Assembly (NCBI RefSeq): GCF_021245725.1
Contig: NZ_JAJGSX010000004.1
Location: 1-64,000, forward strand
Source of the DNA: Pseudonocardia sp. TRM90224
Lineage (GTDB): Bacteria; Actinomycetota; Actinomycetes; Mycobacteriales; Pseudonocardiaceae
Length of the DNA: 64,000 bases
Direction of reading: 5' to 3'
This document shows, one piece after another, positions 8,003-16,071 of this stretch. The stretch's first letter is position 1. Each line of letters starts with the position of its first letter. Under the pieces are notes generated by a model. It searched no databases. It had not been told where the DNA came from and saw only the letters and a program-made list of their open reading frames with translations. Position numbers and translations under genes: made by a program.

Positions 8003-9382
8003 TCAGCTGGCTCCGATCGCCGGGCCGATCGCTGCCCATGCGAGGCCGAGGGTCGCGCTGATGCCGAGGACGCGCAGCGCCGACCAGCGCAGCGCGAATA
8101 CGAGGATCGCTGCGATGAGGGCGATTCCGATGAGGGCGGGGCGTGGGGTGGTGAGATCGGGAAGGTGTAGGGCGAGCGGTCCGGTGGTGATGTCGACGGT
8201 CCGGGTGAAGAGCGTGTTGATTGCGAAGTAGAGGGCGAGGTTCGCGATCACTCCCACGACGGCGGCGCTGATCCCGCTCAAGGCGCCGGCGAGGGCGCGG
8301 TTGCCGCGCAGCCGCTCGACGTAGGGGGCGCCGAGGAAGATGAACAGGAAGCTCGGCACGAATGTCACCCATGTGACCAGCAGCGATGCGACCAGGCCTG
8401 CCATCCACGGGGTGAACGGGCTGGGTGTTGCGTACGCGCCGAGGAACGCCACGAACTGCACGACCATGATCAGCGGGCCAGGGGTGGACTCGGCGAGCGC
8501 GAGGCCGCGGACCATGTCCGCGGCGGTGAGCCAGCCATAGGCATGCACGGCTTGCTGGGCGACGAATGCGAGCACCGCGTAGGCGCCGCCGAACGTGACC
8601 AGCGCCGTGCCCGCGAAGAACACACCTTGGGTCGTGAAGACACTGCTCCCGCCGGTGAGAAGCGCAACCACGGCGATCGGTGCCGTCCAGACGACGAGCC
8701 CGATCGCGAGGACCCGCGCCGTGCGGGCCGTGGACGGGGCTTCGGCGTGCAGGGCGTCGTCGGAGATCAACGGGGCCGGACCGTACCCCCCGTCTTCGTG
8801 GCCGTTCGCTGTTGTGAAGGCAGGTGTGCGTCGCGCGGCGAGCCAGCCGACGAAAGCGGCGACCGCGATGACGGCGGGGAACGGCACACCGAACACGGCG
8901 AGAGCGACGAACGCGGCGGCCGCGACGACAACCAGCACAGGGTGGGTCAGCGCCCGCCTGGCCACCCGCACCAGGGCCTGCGCGACGATCGCGACCACAG
9001 CGGCACCGAGGCCGGCGAACAGGGCGGAGACGGCGGTGGTGTCGCCGAAGCCGACGTAGATCGCGGACAGCGCGAGCAGGGCGATCATGCCGGGCAGCAC
9101 GAACAAGGCTCCTGCGGCTAGACCGCCCCGCAAGCCGTTGAGCAGCCATCCGACGTAGATGGCGAGCTGGTGCGCCTCCGGGCCGGGCAACAGCATGCAG
9201 TAGCTCAGTGCGTGGGAGAAGCGACGCTGGCTGATCCAGCGCCGGTCATCGACCAGAGCGCGCTGCATGACCGCGATCTGGCCCGCCGGCCCTCCGAACG
9301 TCTGCAGCGAGATGGCGAACCAGGCCCGCAACGCCGAACGGAACGGGACGATGTCGGTGCGCTCTTCCGGTGTCGTCGACAA
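8003..9382 (-). CDS. chrA: Chromate efflux transporter ChrA
   Basis: A 459-residue long-chain CHR-family chromate transporter, about 10-12 membrane helices in two homologous halves. Half one carries TFGGPAGQIAVMQ and LPGPEAHQLAIYVGWLLNG; half two carries FGGAYAVLAFVAQQAV and ESTPGPLIMVVQFVAFLGA, all signatures of the family. These proteins export chromate from the cytoplasm. The start is TTG at 9382, with AAGGAG about eight bases before it. It is the last gene of the chrB-N/chrB-C/chrA operon, 23 bp after chrB-C. Confidence 0.93.
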   Translation of the reverse strand: MSTTPEERTDIVPFRSALRAWFAISLQTFGGPAGQIAVMQRALVDDRRWISQRRFSHALSYCMLLPGPEAHQLAIYVGWLLNGLRGGLAAGALFVLPGMIALLALSAIYVGFGDTTAVSALFAGLGAAVVAIVAQALVRVARRALTHPVLVVVAAAAFVALAVFGVPFPAVIAVAAFVGWLAARRTPAFTTANGHEDGGYGPAPLISDDALHAEAPSTARTARVLAIGLVVWTAPIAVVALLTGGSSVFTTQGVFFAGTALVTFGGAYAVLAFVAQQAVHAYGWLTAADMVRGLALAESTPGPLIMVVQFVAFLGAYATPSPFTPWMAGLVASLLVTWVTFVPSFLFIFLGAPYVERLRGNRALAGALSGISAAVVGVIANLALYFAINTLFTRTVDITTGPLALHLPDLTTPRPALIGIALIAAILVFALRWSALRVLGISATLGLAWAAIGPAIGAS

Positions 9383-9405
9383 AGCCGTGGCTCCTTGAAC
9401 GGTGG

Positions 9406-9849
9406 TCAGGCTGGTGGACGTCCGAGCAGCACCGCTCGCTTGTAGTACTCATGAAGCCCGTCGAACACCGGGCCGGTGATCGCCAGGACGGTGGCGTCGT
9501 CCACGGTCATCGACAGACCACGCAACACGGCGTCGAGCCCCGCGGCTTCAGGGGCGTCGAACCGGTCGTCCTCGAGATCGGCTTCGTGGACCGCCTCGGC
9601 GATCTTCCACAGCACCGGGTCGGTCAATTCGAACCGGCGCAGCACCGTCTCGAACGTGCACTCCTGCACCCCGTTGTGCATTTGGTGGCCGAGTTCTACA
9701 CCGCGCATGTCGAACGGTCGCGCGTCGGCCGGCACCTCATCCGCGCCGGCGACGAACATGAACTCCGGGTCGGGGTCGACGAAACGACGGATCAGCCACG
9801 CCGTGGCAGCCCGGTCGATGTGCACACCACGGCGCGTCGCCCACTTCAC
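9406..9849 (-). CDS. chrB: Chromate resistance protein, ChrB C-terminal domain
   Basis: A 147-residue protein equal to the C-terminal (Chrome_Resist) half of ChrB: MKWATRRGVHIDRAATAWLI, IRRFVDPDPEFMFV, GVELGHQMHNGVQECTFETV, EADLEDDRF. In proteobacterial ChrB this half is fused to an N-terminal regulatory domain; here it is a separate gene whose GTG overlaps the stop of the N-terminal gene (GTGA), so the two are translationally coupled. Its role is in chromate sensing and resistance; the biochemical activity is unclear. Confidence 0.85.
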   Translation of the reverse strand: MKWATRRGVHIDRAATAWLIRRFVDPDPEFMFVAGADEVPADARPFDMRGVELGHQMHNGVQECTFETVLRRFELTDPVLWKIAEAVHEADLEDDRFDAPEAAGLDAVLRGLSMTVDDATVLAITGPVFDGLHEYYKRAVLLGRPPA

Positions 9850-10301
9850 GCCCGCTCCCGAGCACCAGCAGCCACACGGTCGGCCACCGCCTGCACCGCG
9901 GCACGCGCGGCATCACGGTCCGGAGGCGGGAAGAAATCACGGCGCTCCACCCGGCGCAGCGCGCCCCGCAACCTCCGCAATCCCGCCGACGACTCCTCCC
10001 CCGCGGCCTGATCGCACAACTGCCGGTACTCCCCGGCGCGGACCGCCGCCATCTCCGCCGCTATCCGCCGCTCATGCACCTCGGACTCCGGCTGCGCGGT
10101 CCACAACATCGCCGAACCGCCACCCTGCTCGACGTCCTCAGCCACCCATTCCAGCTGCTCACGAGTGCGAGCATCAGCCGGCAACGCCACAAGGCCATCG
10201 CCCAGCTGCGCCACCCCAAGGCTCTTCAACTTGCGCCACACCGCGATCCGCGGCGACGACGGCTCCCGCGGCATCCGATAGCTCAACAACACCCACTGCA
10301 C
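9846..10301 (-). CDS. chrB: Chromate resistance regulator, ChrB N-terminal domain
   Basis: A 151-residue ChrB N-terminal domain: WVLLSYRMPREPSSPRIAVW, RKLKSLGVAQLGDGLVALP, then a helical tail. In the family this part binds chromate and controls expression of chrA. The open frame extends upstream to 10658 but that part does not look like protein; family alignments start at VQWVLLSYRM, so the GTG at 10301 was used. No Shine-Dalgarno sequence precedes it, which suggests a leaderless message. Just upstream AACCGTGGTT (about 10314-10323) forms a short palindrome that could be an operator. Confidence 0.75.
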   Translation of the reverse strand: MQWVLLSYRMPREPSSPRIAVWRKLKSLGVAQLGDGLVALPADARTREQLEWVAEDVEQGGGSAMLWTAQPESEVHERRIAAEMAAVRAGEYRQLCDQAAGEESSAGLRRLRGALRRVERRDFFPPPDRDAARAAVQAVADRVAAGARERA

Positions 10302-10618
10302 CAGGCGAATGTAACCACGGTTGCAATCCAGCGCAACATCACGCAGGACTCTAGCCACTACCCACCCGCTCGGACGCCGACGACCGAACGGCGCGGTGTA
10401 GCCACAGTCCGCATACAGAAGCCCTCCGCGGCACCCCTCGGAGATCATCGACGCACTGCACGAGCAGTTACCCGGCCGCTCGGCAGCAAGCAGGGTCGTG
10501 TGGAGTGAGGGCCGACGCCACCTCGCATCGACGTCATGGCCAGCCTCGTCAGCAGCGCCGACGAGCGCGCCAGGACGATGCGCTTCCTCGGCGGGCTGCA
10601 ATGCGGTGCTCAGGTGGA
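10302..10618. other. Upstream region of chromate operon, no gene seen
   Basis: About 320 bp without a supportable gene; it should hold the promoter of the minus-strand chromate operon. A diverged copy of a hairpin repeat follows at 10619-10667. Confidence 0.4.
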
Positions 10619-10667
10619 CAGAAAGCCACCTTCCAGCCCTCGCAGGACTTGAAAACACGCCCTCAGA
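10619..10667. repeat. Diverged copy of intergenic repeat family C
   Basis: CAGAAAGCCACCTTCCAGCC followed by CTCGCAGGACTTGAAAA and GCCCTC matches, with changes, the left arm and loop of the hairpin at 41282-41340 (CAGGAAAGCCACTTTGCAGC ...). The right arm has decayed, so it no longer folds well. It lies immediately downstream of the 88-residue gene's stop codon. Confidence 0.45.
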
Positions 10668-10669
10668 GG

Positions 10670-10936
10670 TCAGGAATGCTGGACTTTCACGTCGCGGATG
10701 AGTCGAGTGCCGACTGCGGCAGCAGCGGTAGCAGCCGTCAATGCACTGGCGAGGTGCCTGTCGAGTGATGCAACACGTGCGCGCAGCTCGTCAGCCGTGA
10801 TCGGACCGTCGGGCACGGTTGACATCGCGCGGACTGCCTCGGCGGCCACGGTGATCAAGGTGTCACGGAGATGCTGGGCGGCGTCGGCTGTTGCCGCGTC
10901 CCGCAGTGCCGTGCGACGCGTCGTCTCCAGGTCCAT
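10670..10936 (-). CDS. Small helical hypothetical protein, 88 aa
   Basis: I do not recognise it. It is almost wholly alpha-helical by composition (DAATADAAQHLRDTLITVAA, then LRARVASLDRHLASALTAAT) and has no cysteines or membrane segment. The ATG at 10936 lies divergent from the EspR-like regulator at 11105, and palindromes at 10958-10983 lie between the two starts, so both genes may be under the same operator. Confidence 0.6.
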   Translation of the reverse strand: MDLETTRRTALRDAATADAAQHLRDTLITVAAEAVRAMSTVPDGPITADELRARVASLDRHLASALTAATAAAAVGTRLIRDVKVQHS

Positions 10937-10957
10937 GCCGCACTCCCAACTCGACGT

Positions 10958-10995
10958 CCAAGAATTCTTGGAAGATCTCCAAGAGTAGCTACACT
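10958..10995 (+). promoter_or_regulatory. Promoter with overlapping palindromic operators
   Basis: TTGGAA (10968-10973), 16 bp, TACACT (10990-10995) makes a plausible housekeeping promoter reading toward 11105. Overlapping the -35 are a perfect 14-bp palindrome CCAAGAATTCTTGG (10958-10971) and a second inverted repeat CTTGGA-N5-TCCAAG (10967-10983) that shares its half-site, giving three TTGGA/TCCAA half-sites in a row. Autoregulation by the EspR-like protein is the simplest idea. Confidence 0.6.
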
Positions 10996-11104
10996 TGTGG
11001 CAATTGAACAGGGCTAAGCGCTGCGCTAGTCTTGCCTGCGGACCTACTGATGAGGCCGACGGCCGCGTGTGGACGGGTCCGAACGCGGGAGGAACGAGGG
11101 GGCT

Positions 11105-11635
11105 GTGGAGGGTTCGACGCTTGCCGACCGGCTCAACCTGCTCTTCCACGCGTTCTTGCGGCCGCGCGACGAGTTGGGTAACCGCGCGCCCTGGACCAAC
11201 ACCCAGGTTGCTCGTGCAGCGGAGATGCTCCATGGGCGCGCGGTGTTCACGGCGGAGACTCTGAGGCTGGCGCGGACGGGTACGCAGGTGCGTGGGCCGT
11301 CGGCTGATGTGATTGCGGCGATCGCGAGGACGTTCGAGTATCTGTCCGGGTCTGAGCCCGAGCCCGGGACGGCCAGCGCGATTGCGTCGTTTTTGTGTAT
11401 CGATCCCAACGATCCGGGGACCGGTGCTGATGCCGTCGCGGATCAGGCTGCGATCGGTCAGCAGCTTCGCACCGCGATCGACATCCGCGATTCGCGGTTC
11501 GGCCGTGCCGGGCTTCTCGCGCGCATCGGCGGTCTCGACGACGACCCCGAGACTCAGGCCGAGCTCGAGCGGTTCGTCGACGACCTGGAGAAGAAGCAGT
11601 CGCGGCGCCGACGCAGCCGCAGTCACGGCCGCTGA
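11105..11635 (+). CDS. EspR-like HTH regulator (module A)
   Basis: A 176-residue DNA-binding protein with the layout of mycobacterial EspR-type regulators: LADRLNLLFHAFLRP, a degenerate N-terminal XRE helix-turn-helix (APWTNTQVARAAEMLHGRAV, LRLARTGTQVRGPSADVIAA), then a helical C-terminal region ending in a basic tail (KKQSRRRRSRSHGR). The GTG at 11105 was chosen for the purine-rich GAGGGGG just before it; the open frame starts at 11069. It converges on the ImmA/IrrE-type protease gene at 11664-12230. By analogy with ImmR/ImmA and DdrO/IrrE, it may be that protease's substrate; that is inference. Confidence 0.7.
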   Translation: MEGSTLADRLNLLFHAFLRPRDELGNRAPWTNTQVARAAEMLHGRAVFTAETLRLARTGTQVRGPSADVIAAIARTFEYLSGSEPEPGTASAIASFLCIDPNDPGTGADAVADQAAIGQQLRTAIDIRDSRFGRAGLLARIGGLDDDPETQAELERFVDDLEKKQSRRRRSRSHGR

Positions 11636-11663
11636 GGCGCTGGAGCCGATCGGTTCGGCGATT

Positions 11664-12230
11664 TCACAGGGTATGCAGCACGTACCCCAAACCTTCGGGG
11701 GCCTGTAGGAGGCGGTGCACGAGGAACCTGCCGGTTATTTCTGCTGCTCGTTCACGTGTCCATGCTTCGGACCCGGGCGCGTACTCTTCGCCGCACCGTC
11801 CGACGATTGCGGTGATCTCTGCGTCGCTCAACCGTGCTGCGCGCGCAGTGGCTGCCAGTACGTCCAGCCGGTGTCGGGCGACTCTTCGGGCGACCGGCAC
11901 CGGTCGGTCGTGGTTGAAGATGTGCCCGAACTCGTGGGCAATCAGCGCGATGCGGTGCAGGGGGCTGGTCCTGCGGTCCACCCAGATGATCGAGCTTCCC
12001 GTGGTGAGCTGGATCCAGGCAGCGGATGGCAGTGTTCGTCCGAGCGGCTGGCTGACAATGATGTCGAGAGGTTCATCGAGAAGCTCCTCCGCTGCCACGC
12101 GGACCTCTTCCACCGTTGTCGGAGGTGTCGGGAACGCCGCGCGCAGCGCCGCTCGACCGTGACGTGCGAGGACCACATCGCGCGCCTCCTGGGACCGCGC
12201 GACGGGTTCTGCAGCGGTGGGCGCTGTCAT
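11664..12230 (-). CDS. ImmA/IrrE-type zinc metallopeptidase (module A)
   Basis: A 188-residue protein with the gluzincin signature HEFGHIFNH (about residues 98-106), preceded by SIIWVDRRTSPLHRIALIA and followed by an EYAPGSEAWTRERAAEITG segment that holds the likely third zinc ligand. Proteins of this family (ImmA of ICEBs1, IrrE/PprI of Deinococcus) cleave HTH repressors. The ATG at 12230 overlaps the stop of the 7-TM gene (ATGA), so it is translationally coupled as third gene of a minus-strand operon. The regulator at 11105-11635 runs toward it. Confidence 0.8.
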   Translation of the reverse strand: MTAPTAAEPVARSQEARDVVLARHGRAALRAAFPTPPTTVEEVRVAAEELLDEPLDIIVSQPLGRTLPSAAWIQLTTGSSIIWVDRRTSPLHRIALIAHEFGHIFNHDRPVPVARRVARHRLDVLAATARAARLSDAEITAIVGRCGEEYAPGSEAWTRERAAEITGRFLVHRLLQAPEGLGYVLHTL

Positions 12231-13465
12231 CGACTCGCCTCCCACACCGGCTCCAAACCTCCGCTGTGCCCATCCGGCATGCTTTCAGCGTGGGTCGCGA
12301 TCGTGTTCAGCACGATCGCGGCGGCTTCGTCAGCGGGGTGTTCCATCCGGGCTCGGTTGACCGCTGCGAGCCAACGTGCCTCTTGTTCTTCGGTGTGGCC
12401 GCCACCAAGGCGACTGAGGTCGGCTCCCTCGGCCGGTCGACAGGCCGGGCCGACGGCGCAGGCCAGCTCTAGGACTGTTGCGGTGGTGAAGGCGCGTGCC
12501 GCCTCGCCGCCGAGCCCGAGGTCTCGGGCCAGTCTCGCGGCGACGCACACGTGGTGTTCGCTGATCCGTTGTTGGGCCATCCAGATCCGGTCGCGCGTTT
12601 CGATGAGCGCTCCGAGCAGATCGGCACGGTCGCTGCCCAGCGCGTTCGCATGCACAGCCGGCACAGACAGGAGTCGTTCGCTGAGCCAGTCGCGGAGCTC
12701 GACAACATTCCTGTAGTCCTCGGTGACGTCGCTGCGGCGGGTTCGCGCCCAGCACGTTCCGCGGATGAACGCCGCAGCGACGGCCACGGTCCCGAGCGCC
12801 AGCATGACGGCCAGCACGCCCCACGCGAGGACGAGCGGTGCCCAGGCTCGACCACTGACTCCCCTGGCAACGGCGACAAACTGCAGACCGGCCCAGGCGA
12901 GCACGACCAGGGATGCGACGACAGCGAGACGAAGCAGCCGGCGAAGCGAACCCGCGGGTACGTCGTCGTGCTGCCTGAGGACAGCCCGGAGGAACGCCAC
13001 CGCAGCAACGGCCAGCGCCACTGCCATCAGAGCCCGATACGGCAACGAACCACTACTCGCGCGGAGCACCACTGCCGGCCACGAGCCTTCTCCCGCCAGC
13101 GAAGGCGGCCAGGCGAACCAGGCGCTCACCAGAGCCACGAGGAACAGACCGGTCACGCCCGACGTGAGTCGATCCGCCCGCCGATCAAACGGCCAGATCA
13201 CCGCCTGCTGGGCCTGCACAATGGCGGCAACTGCGATGATCACAACGATGTGCAACAGCAACACGTTGACACACGGCAGGCCAGTCAGCGCCACGAGAAG
13301 CGCGGCAGCCGGGTCGACGTAGCTGGTGAGCGCGGCTGCGAGCACCCCCGCGGCCCACCACAGGCGACTCGTCGTGGCGCCTGAGAGTCTCCCCCAGCAC
13401 CACCACACGACCCACAGCAGAAGCGCCGCGCCGCGGAACGTCCACTCCAGCGCCAGCTCGATCAT
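12227..13465 (-). CDS. MAB_1171c-type 7-TM membrane protein with cytosolic domain (module A)
   Basis: A 412-residue protein with about seven hydrophobic helices in residues 8-245 (from ALLLWVVWWCWG to VLAWGVLAVMLALGTVAVAA) and a soluble helical C-terminal domain of about 165 residues (DYRNVVELRDWLSERLLSV, ETRDRIWMAQQRISEHH). This resembles the actinobacterial 'MAB_1171c family putative transporter' (DUF6545 domain), whose function is unknown. The TM-plus-cytosolic layout looks more like a receptor than a pump. ATGA overlaps join it to both neighbours in the operon (13465 and 12227). Confidence 0.7.
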   Translation of the reverse strand: MIELALEWTFRGAALLLWVVWWCWGRLSGATTSRLWWAAGVLAAALTSYVDPAAALLVALTGLPCVNVLLLHIVVIIAVAAIVQAQQAVIWPFDRRADRLTSGVTGLFLVALVSAWFAWPPSLAGEGSWPAVVLRASSGSLPYRALMAVALAVAAVAFLRAVLRQHDDVPAGSLRRLLRLAVVASLVVLAWAGLQFVAVARGVSGRAWAPLVLAWGVLAVMLALGTVAVAAAFIRGTCWARTRRSDVTEDYRNVVELRDWLSERLLSVPAVHANALGSDRADLLGALIETRDRIWMAQQRISEHHVCVAARLARDLGLGGEAARAFTTATVLELACAVGPACRPAEGADLSRLGGGHTEEQEARWLAAVNRARMEHPADEAAAIVLNTIATHAESMPDGHSGGLEPVWEASR

Positions 13466-15135
13466 GAGGATTCCGAGCTGACGTCCGACTCGCTTTCTGG
13501 TCCATCTGCGCCGGCTGCCGAGTCGCGACTCGAAGCCTGCTCGGAGCCACCGTCGGAGTAGCGCTCGAGCTGCTGCGCCATCTCGACGGGCTCCTCCGCC
13601 GCGGCAGCGGCCGGCATGGAACCGACGACATGCGACGCGAGTGCGAGCTGCTCCGCCTGCGACATACCGCTGGTGTAGTCGCCGGCATACGACCCATCCG
13701 AAGATTGATCAGCGCCCCGCGACTCACCGTCCGTGGTTGGCTGCTCAGAGCTGCTCGACGGCTGCTGGCTCCTGCTCTCGGTCGCGCTGTTGTCGGTGCT
13801 CGCCAACACCGGCGCCGACCGCTGCTGCTGCTGAGGAACCGGTGTCGAATCATGGCCACCCGCTGAGGCCACAACAGAGTGGCCGGAGGGCTCGTCGAGG
13901 TAGTCCTGCGCAGTGTCACCGACACTGTGCACCGTCGAATCAACGGCTTCACCCGAGGTCCCGATCGAGCCCACGACCGCGTCCGATCCGCCGATCGTCG
14001 CCCCGGAGTGACCATCGAGACTCGGAGAGGAACGGTATGTCGCCTCGTCATCGATGCCCGGTATAGCCGGCTGCCCTGTGGTGGCCTGCTGCGGTCCTCG
14101 ACGTCCGTCCGGCCCGCCGGCGGCGAGCACCGAGGGCAGCGGATCCTGCTGGACCGGCGGAGCGGGCAGGCCGCCGAGCGCCAGTACCGCTTGGGTCAGC
14201 GGGGTCGTCAGGTCGCTGACGTCCGGGAGCGGTTCCTGCTCAGCGCTGCGCACGCCTTGGGCCAACCGAGAAACCTCAGCGGCCTGGGCCGCCTGATTCC
14301 GCTGCGCGAGCGCCAGCAGGCTGCGTAGCGGAGTCACGCTGTCGAGCTGACCAGGAGCAGCGGGCGCGGGCGTGACCGCGGCAAGCGCACTGGTCAACGC
14401 AGCGAGCTGATCATTCAGCCGGTTCAGGTCAGCACGGGCCTGCTCGAGCTGCGTCGGCCTGGCGATCAGCGCGAGCAGCTGGGTGCGCTGCTGCTGAAGA
14501 AATGCCTCTCGGGCGAGAAGCGCCTGAACGGCAGGTGGGGTCTGCGCCGGGTACAGCGGAGCCAGCGTCGCATCCCATACCTGCTTCGTGCGGTCGATGG
14601 CCGCCAACTGGCTGTCGACCGCGGCAAGCGCGATCTGCGCCCTGTCCAGCCAATTGCCGTCGGACGCCGGCTGTGATGTCGACGGCGAAGCCATCTGCAT
14701 CTGGTCCGGATCTGTGCCGATCCAGAACGCGACTGAGGCGGTCAACACCGCAGCGCCGGCGCCGGTCGCGATCAAGCGCCGACGGCGACGAACTCTCGTC
14801 TCCCGCATCGACAACCGCGCTCGAAGCGACCGGGACCGGTCGCGGCCCGCCTTCTTCGTGAAACGAGCAACGGGAATCAGCCCCGTAAGGGCGCTGAGTT
14901 CGTCGAACCGTGACACATCCTCGTCAGCACCATCTTCGACATCGCCATCCTCGGCATCACCGTCATCTCTGCCCAGCGGAGCGAGCGCGCGTGCCCGGGC
15001 ACGATGATCTGCGGTGCAGTAGCGACGACGCGTCTGGCCTGCTCCTGCTGGCGGCACGATGCAATCGCAGCCTGGCAGTGCGCAGTGCACTGTGGTAGGC
15101 GCGTTGACGCCCGGGGACGTGTCGTCGCTAGTCAC
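13462..15135 (-). CDS. Zinc-ribbon / TM / coiled-coil surface protein (module A)
   Basis: A 557-residue protein. Near the N-terminus there is a C4-type motif (CALPGCDC, then RRYCTADHRARARA), then an acidic linker, a basic patch and one membrane helix (LIATGAGAAVLTASVAFWIG, about residues 120-140). Next come about 200 residues of heptad-rich coiled coil (DRAQIALAAVDSQLAAIDRT onward), then a long Ser/Gln/Asp/Gly-rich disordered tail. A cytoplasmic zinc ribbon joined to an outward stalk is unusual. The start may be GTG 15135 or GTG 15189; neither has a clear Shine-Dalgarno sequence. First gene of the operon, overlapping the 7-TM gene by ATGA. Confidence 0.6.
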   Translation of the reverse strand: MTSDDTSPGVNAPTTVHCALPGCDCIVPPAGAGQTRRRYCTADHRARARALAPLGRDDGDAEDGDVEDGADEDVSRFDELSALTGLIPVARFTKKAGRDRSRSLRARLSMRETRVRRRRRLIATGAGAAVLTASVAFWIGTDPDQMQMASPSTSQPASDGNWLDRAQIALAAVDSQLAAIDRTKQVWDATLAPLYPAQTPPAVQALLAREAFLQQQRTQLLALIARPTQLEQARADLNRLNDQLAALTSALAAVTPAPAAPGQLDSVTPLRSLLALAQRNQAAQAAEVSRLAQGVRSAEQEPLPDVSDLTTPLTQAVLALGGLPAPPVQQDPLPSVLAAGGPDGRRGPQQATTGQPAIPGIDDEATYRSSPSLDGHSGATIGGSDAVVGSIGTSGEAVDSTVHSVGDTAQDYLDEPSGHSVVASAGGHDSTPVPQQQQRSAPVLASTDNSATESRSQQPSSSSEQPTTDGESRGADQSSDGSYAGDYTSGMSQAEQLALASHVVGSMPAAAAAEEPVEMAQQLERYSDGGSEQASSRDSAAGADGPESESDVSSESS

Positions 15136-15287
15136 GCCGTCACGCCAATCCGCGTCGCGAGGGTGTGGTGTCGCGGCTCGGATGCACACGAGATCCGGAC
15201 AGGGAAGCAGGGGCGATCCGTCATGTGCATGGCGAGCCTCCGATATACTCAGCGAACAGTCTGAGCGATTGGACGCTAGTGCGAACG

Positions 15288-15298
15288 CCTCAGTGAGG
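15288..15298. promoter_or_regulatory. Palindrome in divergent intergenic region
   Basis: CCTCA-G-TGAGG is a perfect 11-bp palindrome between the divergent starts of the stalk protein (15135) and the EspR-like regulator (15385). ATATACT at 15243-15249 could be a -10 element nearby. A shared operator for both modules is possible. Confidence 0.35.
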
Positions 15299-15384
15299 AT
15301 ACGGTTCGACCTGAACGTGTCAATGCCGCCCTAGTGCAGAGGTGCCGACGGTCGGGCCTAGGCGACTTGGGAGGTCTACAGCCA

Positions 15385-15831
15385 GTGAGCGCAGGTACTC
15401 CGAACGAGGCAACGCAGCCGACGTTCGCCGAGCTGCTTAATCGACTCTTCGTGACCGTGCACCCCATCGGCGGCAAGCCACTGAGTCTGCGCGAAGCCTC
15501 CAAGAGGGCTCGTGAGCTGGGTGGCTCCCTGTCGCACTCCTACATCGGCGAGCTCCGCAGCGGAGCAAAGGATCGGCCGAGCCAGGAGAACGCCGACCTG
15601 CTGGCTCAGGTCTTCGGGGTCAGACCCGGCTACTTCAACGACCCAGGTGTGCGGGCGCGTGTCGACCGAGATCTCGACCGACTCGCCGCCCGCCATCGAG
15701 ACCACAACTTGATCGAGCTAGCGCAGCGAACAGCGAGTTTGGACGACGTCGACCGTGCCGCCCTGGCCGATCTCGTGCAGAACTACCTGCGAAAACGCCG
15801 GACAGGGAGCGACGAGCGGCGCCCTAGTTGA
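15385..15831 (+). CDS. EspR-like HTH regulator (module B, first)
   Basis: A 148-residue protein of the EspR type and the most family-like of the three here: PTFAELLNRLFVTVHPIGGK, PLSLREASKRARELGGSLS, YIGELRSGAKDRPSQENADL, LAQVFGVRPGYFNDPGV, then a C-terminal helical pair (VDRAALADLVQNYLRKRR). GTG at 15385 is preceded by GGGAGG about ten bases away; the open frame starts at 15334. It is divergent from the stalk/7-TM/protease operon and begins module B. Confidence 0.8.
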   Translation: MSAGTPNEATQPTFAELLNRLFVTVHPIGGKPLSLREASKRARELGGSLSHSYIGELRSGAKDRPSQENADLLAQVFGVRPGYFNDPGVRARVDRDLDRLAARHRDHNLIELAQRTASLDDVDRAALADLVQNYLRKRRTGSDERRPS

Positions 15832-15930
15832 GACGTGTCGGCCCTATTCACCCTATCTAGCGTACGCACGATGAGATCGTTCGCTCTAGCGTATGGGAGG
15901 AGTGCTCACCGAGCTTCGTATCGATCTTCG

Positions 15931-16071
15931 ATGGCGGTTTCCCGGTCTAGGCTGAGGTTGGCCCGGGCCAAGGCCTCGTTGTTCCTTAAGGAGAGGCCCG
16001 TGAGGACGAAGAACCAGGCGCATAGTTTCTACGCCGCCTACGAGTTCGTCGCGGAGCAGGGGCCGGGATGA
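15931..16071 (+). CDS. Small basic protein, 46 aa, coupled to regulator
   Basis: A 46-residue frame (VSRSRLRLARAKASLFLKER, then NQAHSFYAAYEFVAEQGPG) whose TGA overlaps the ATG of the next regulator as ATGA. That overlap is the main support; no Shine-Dalgarno sequence precedes its ATG. The basic N-terminus with an aromatic C-terminus suggests a small binding or leader protein. Upstream (15855-15897) lie two CTAGCGTA direct repeats around an ACGAT-GAG-ATCGT palindrome, a possible promoter/operator. Confidence 0.4.
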   Translation: MAVSRSRLRLARAKASLFLKERPVRTKNQAHSFYAAYEFVAEQGPG

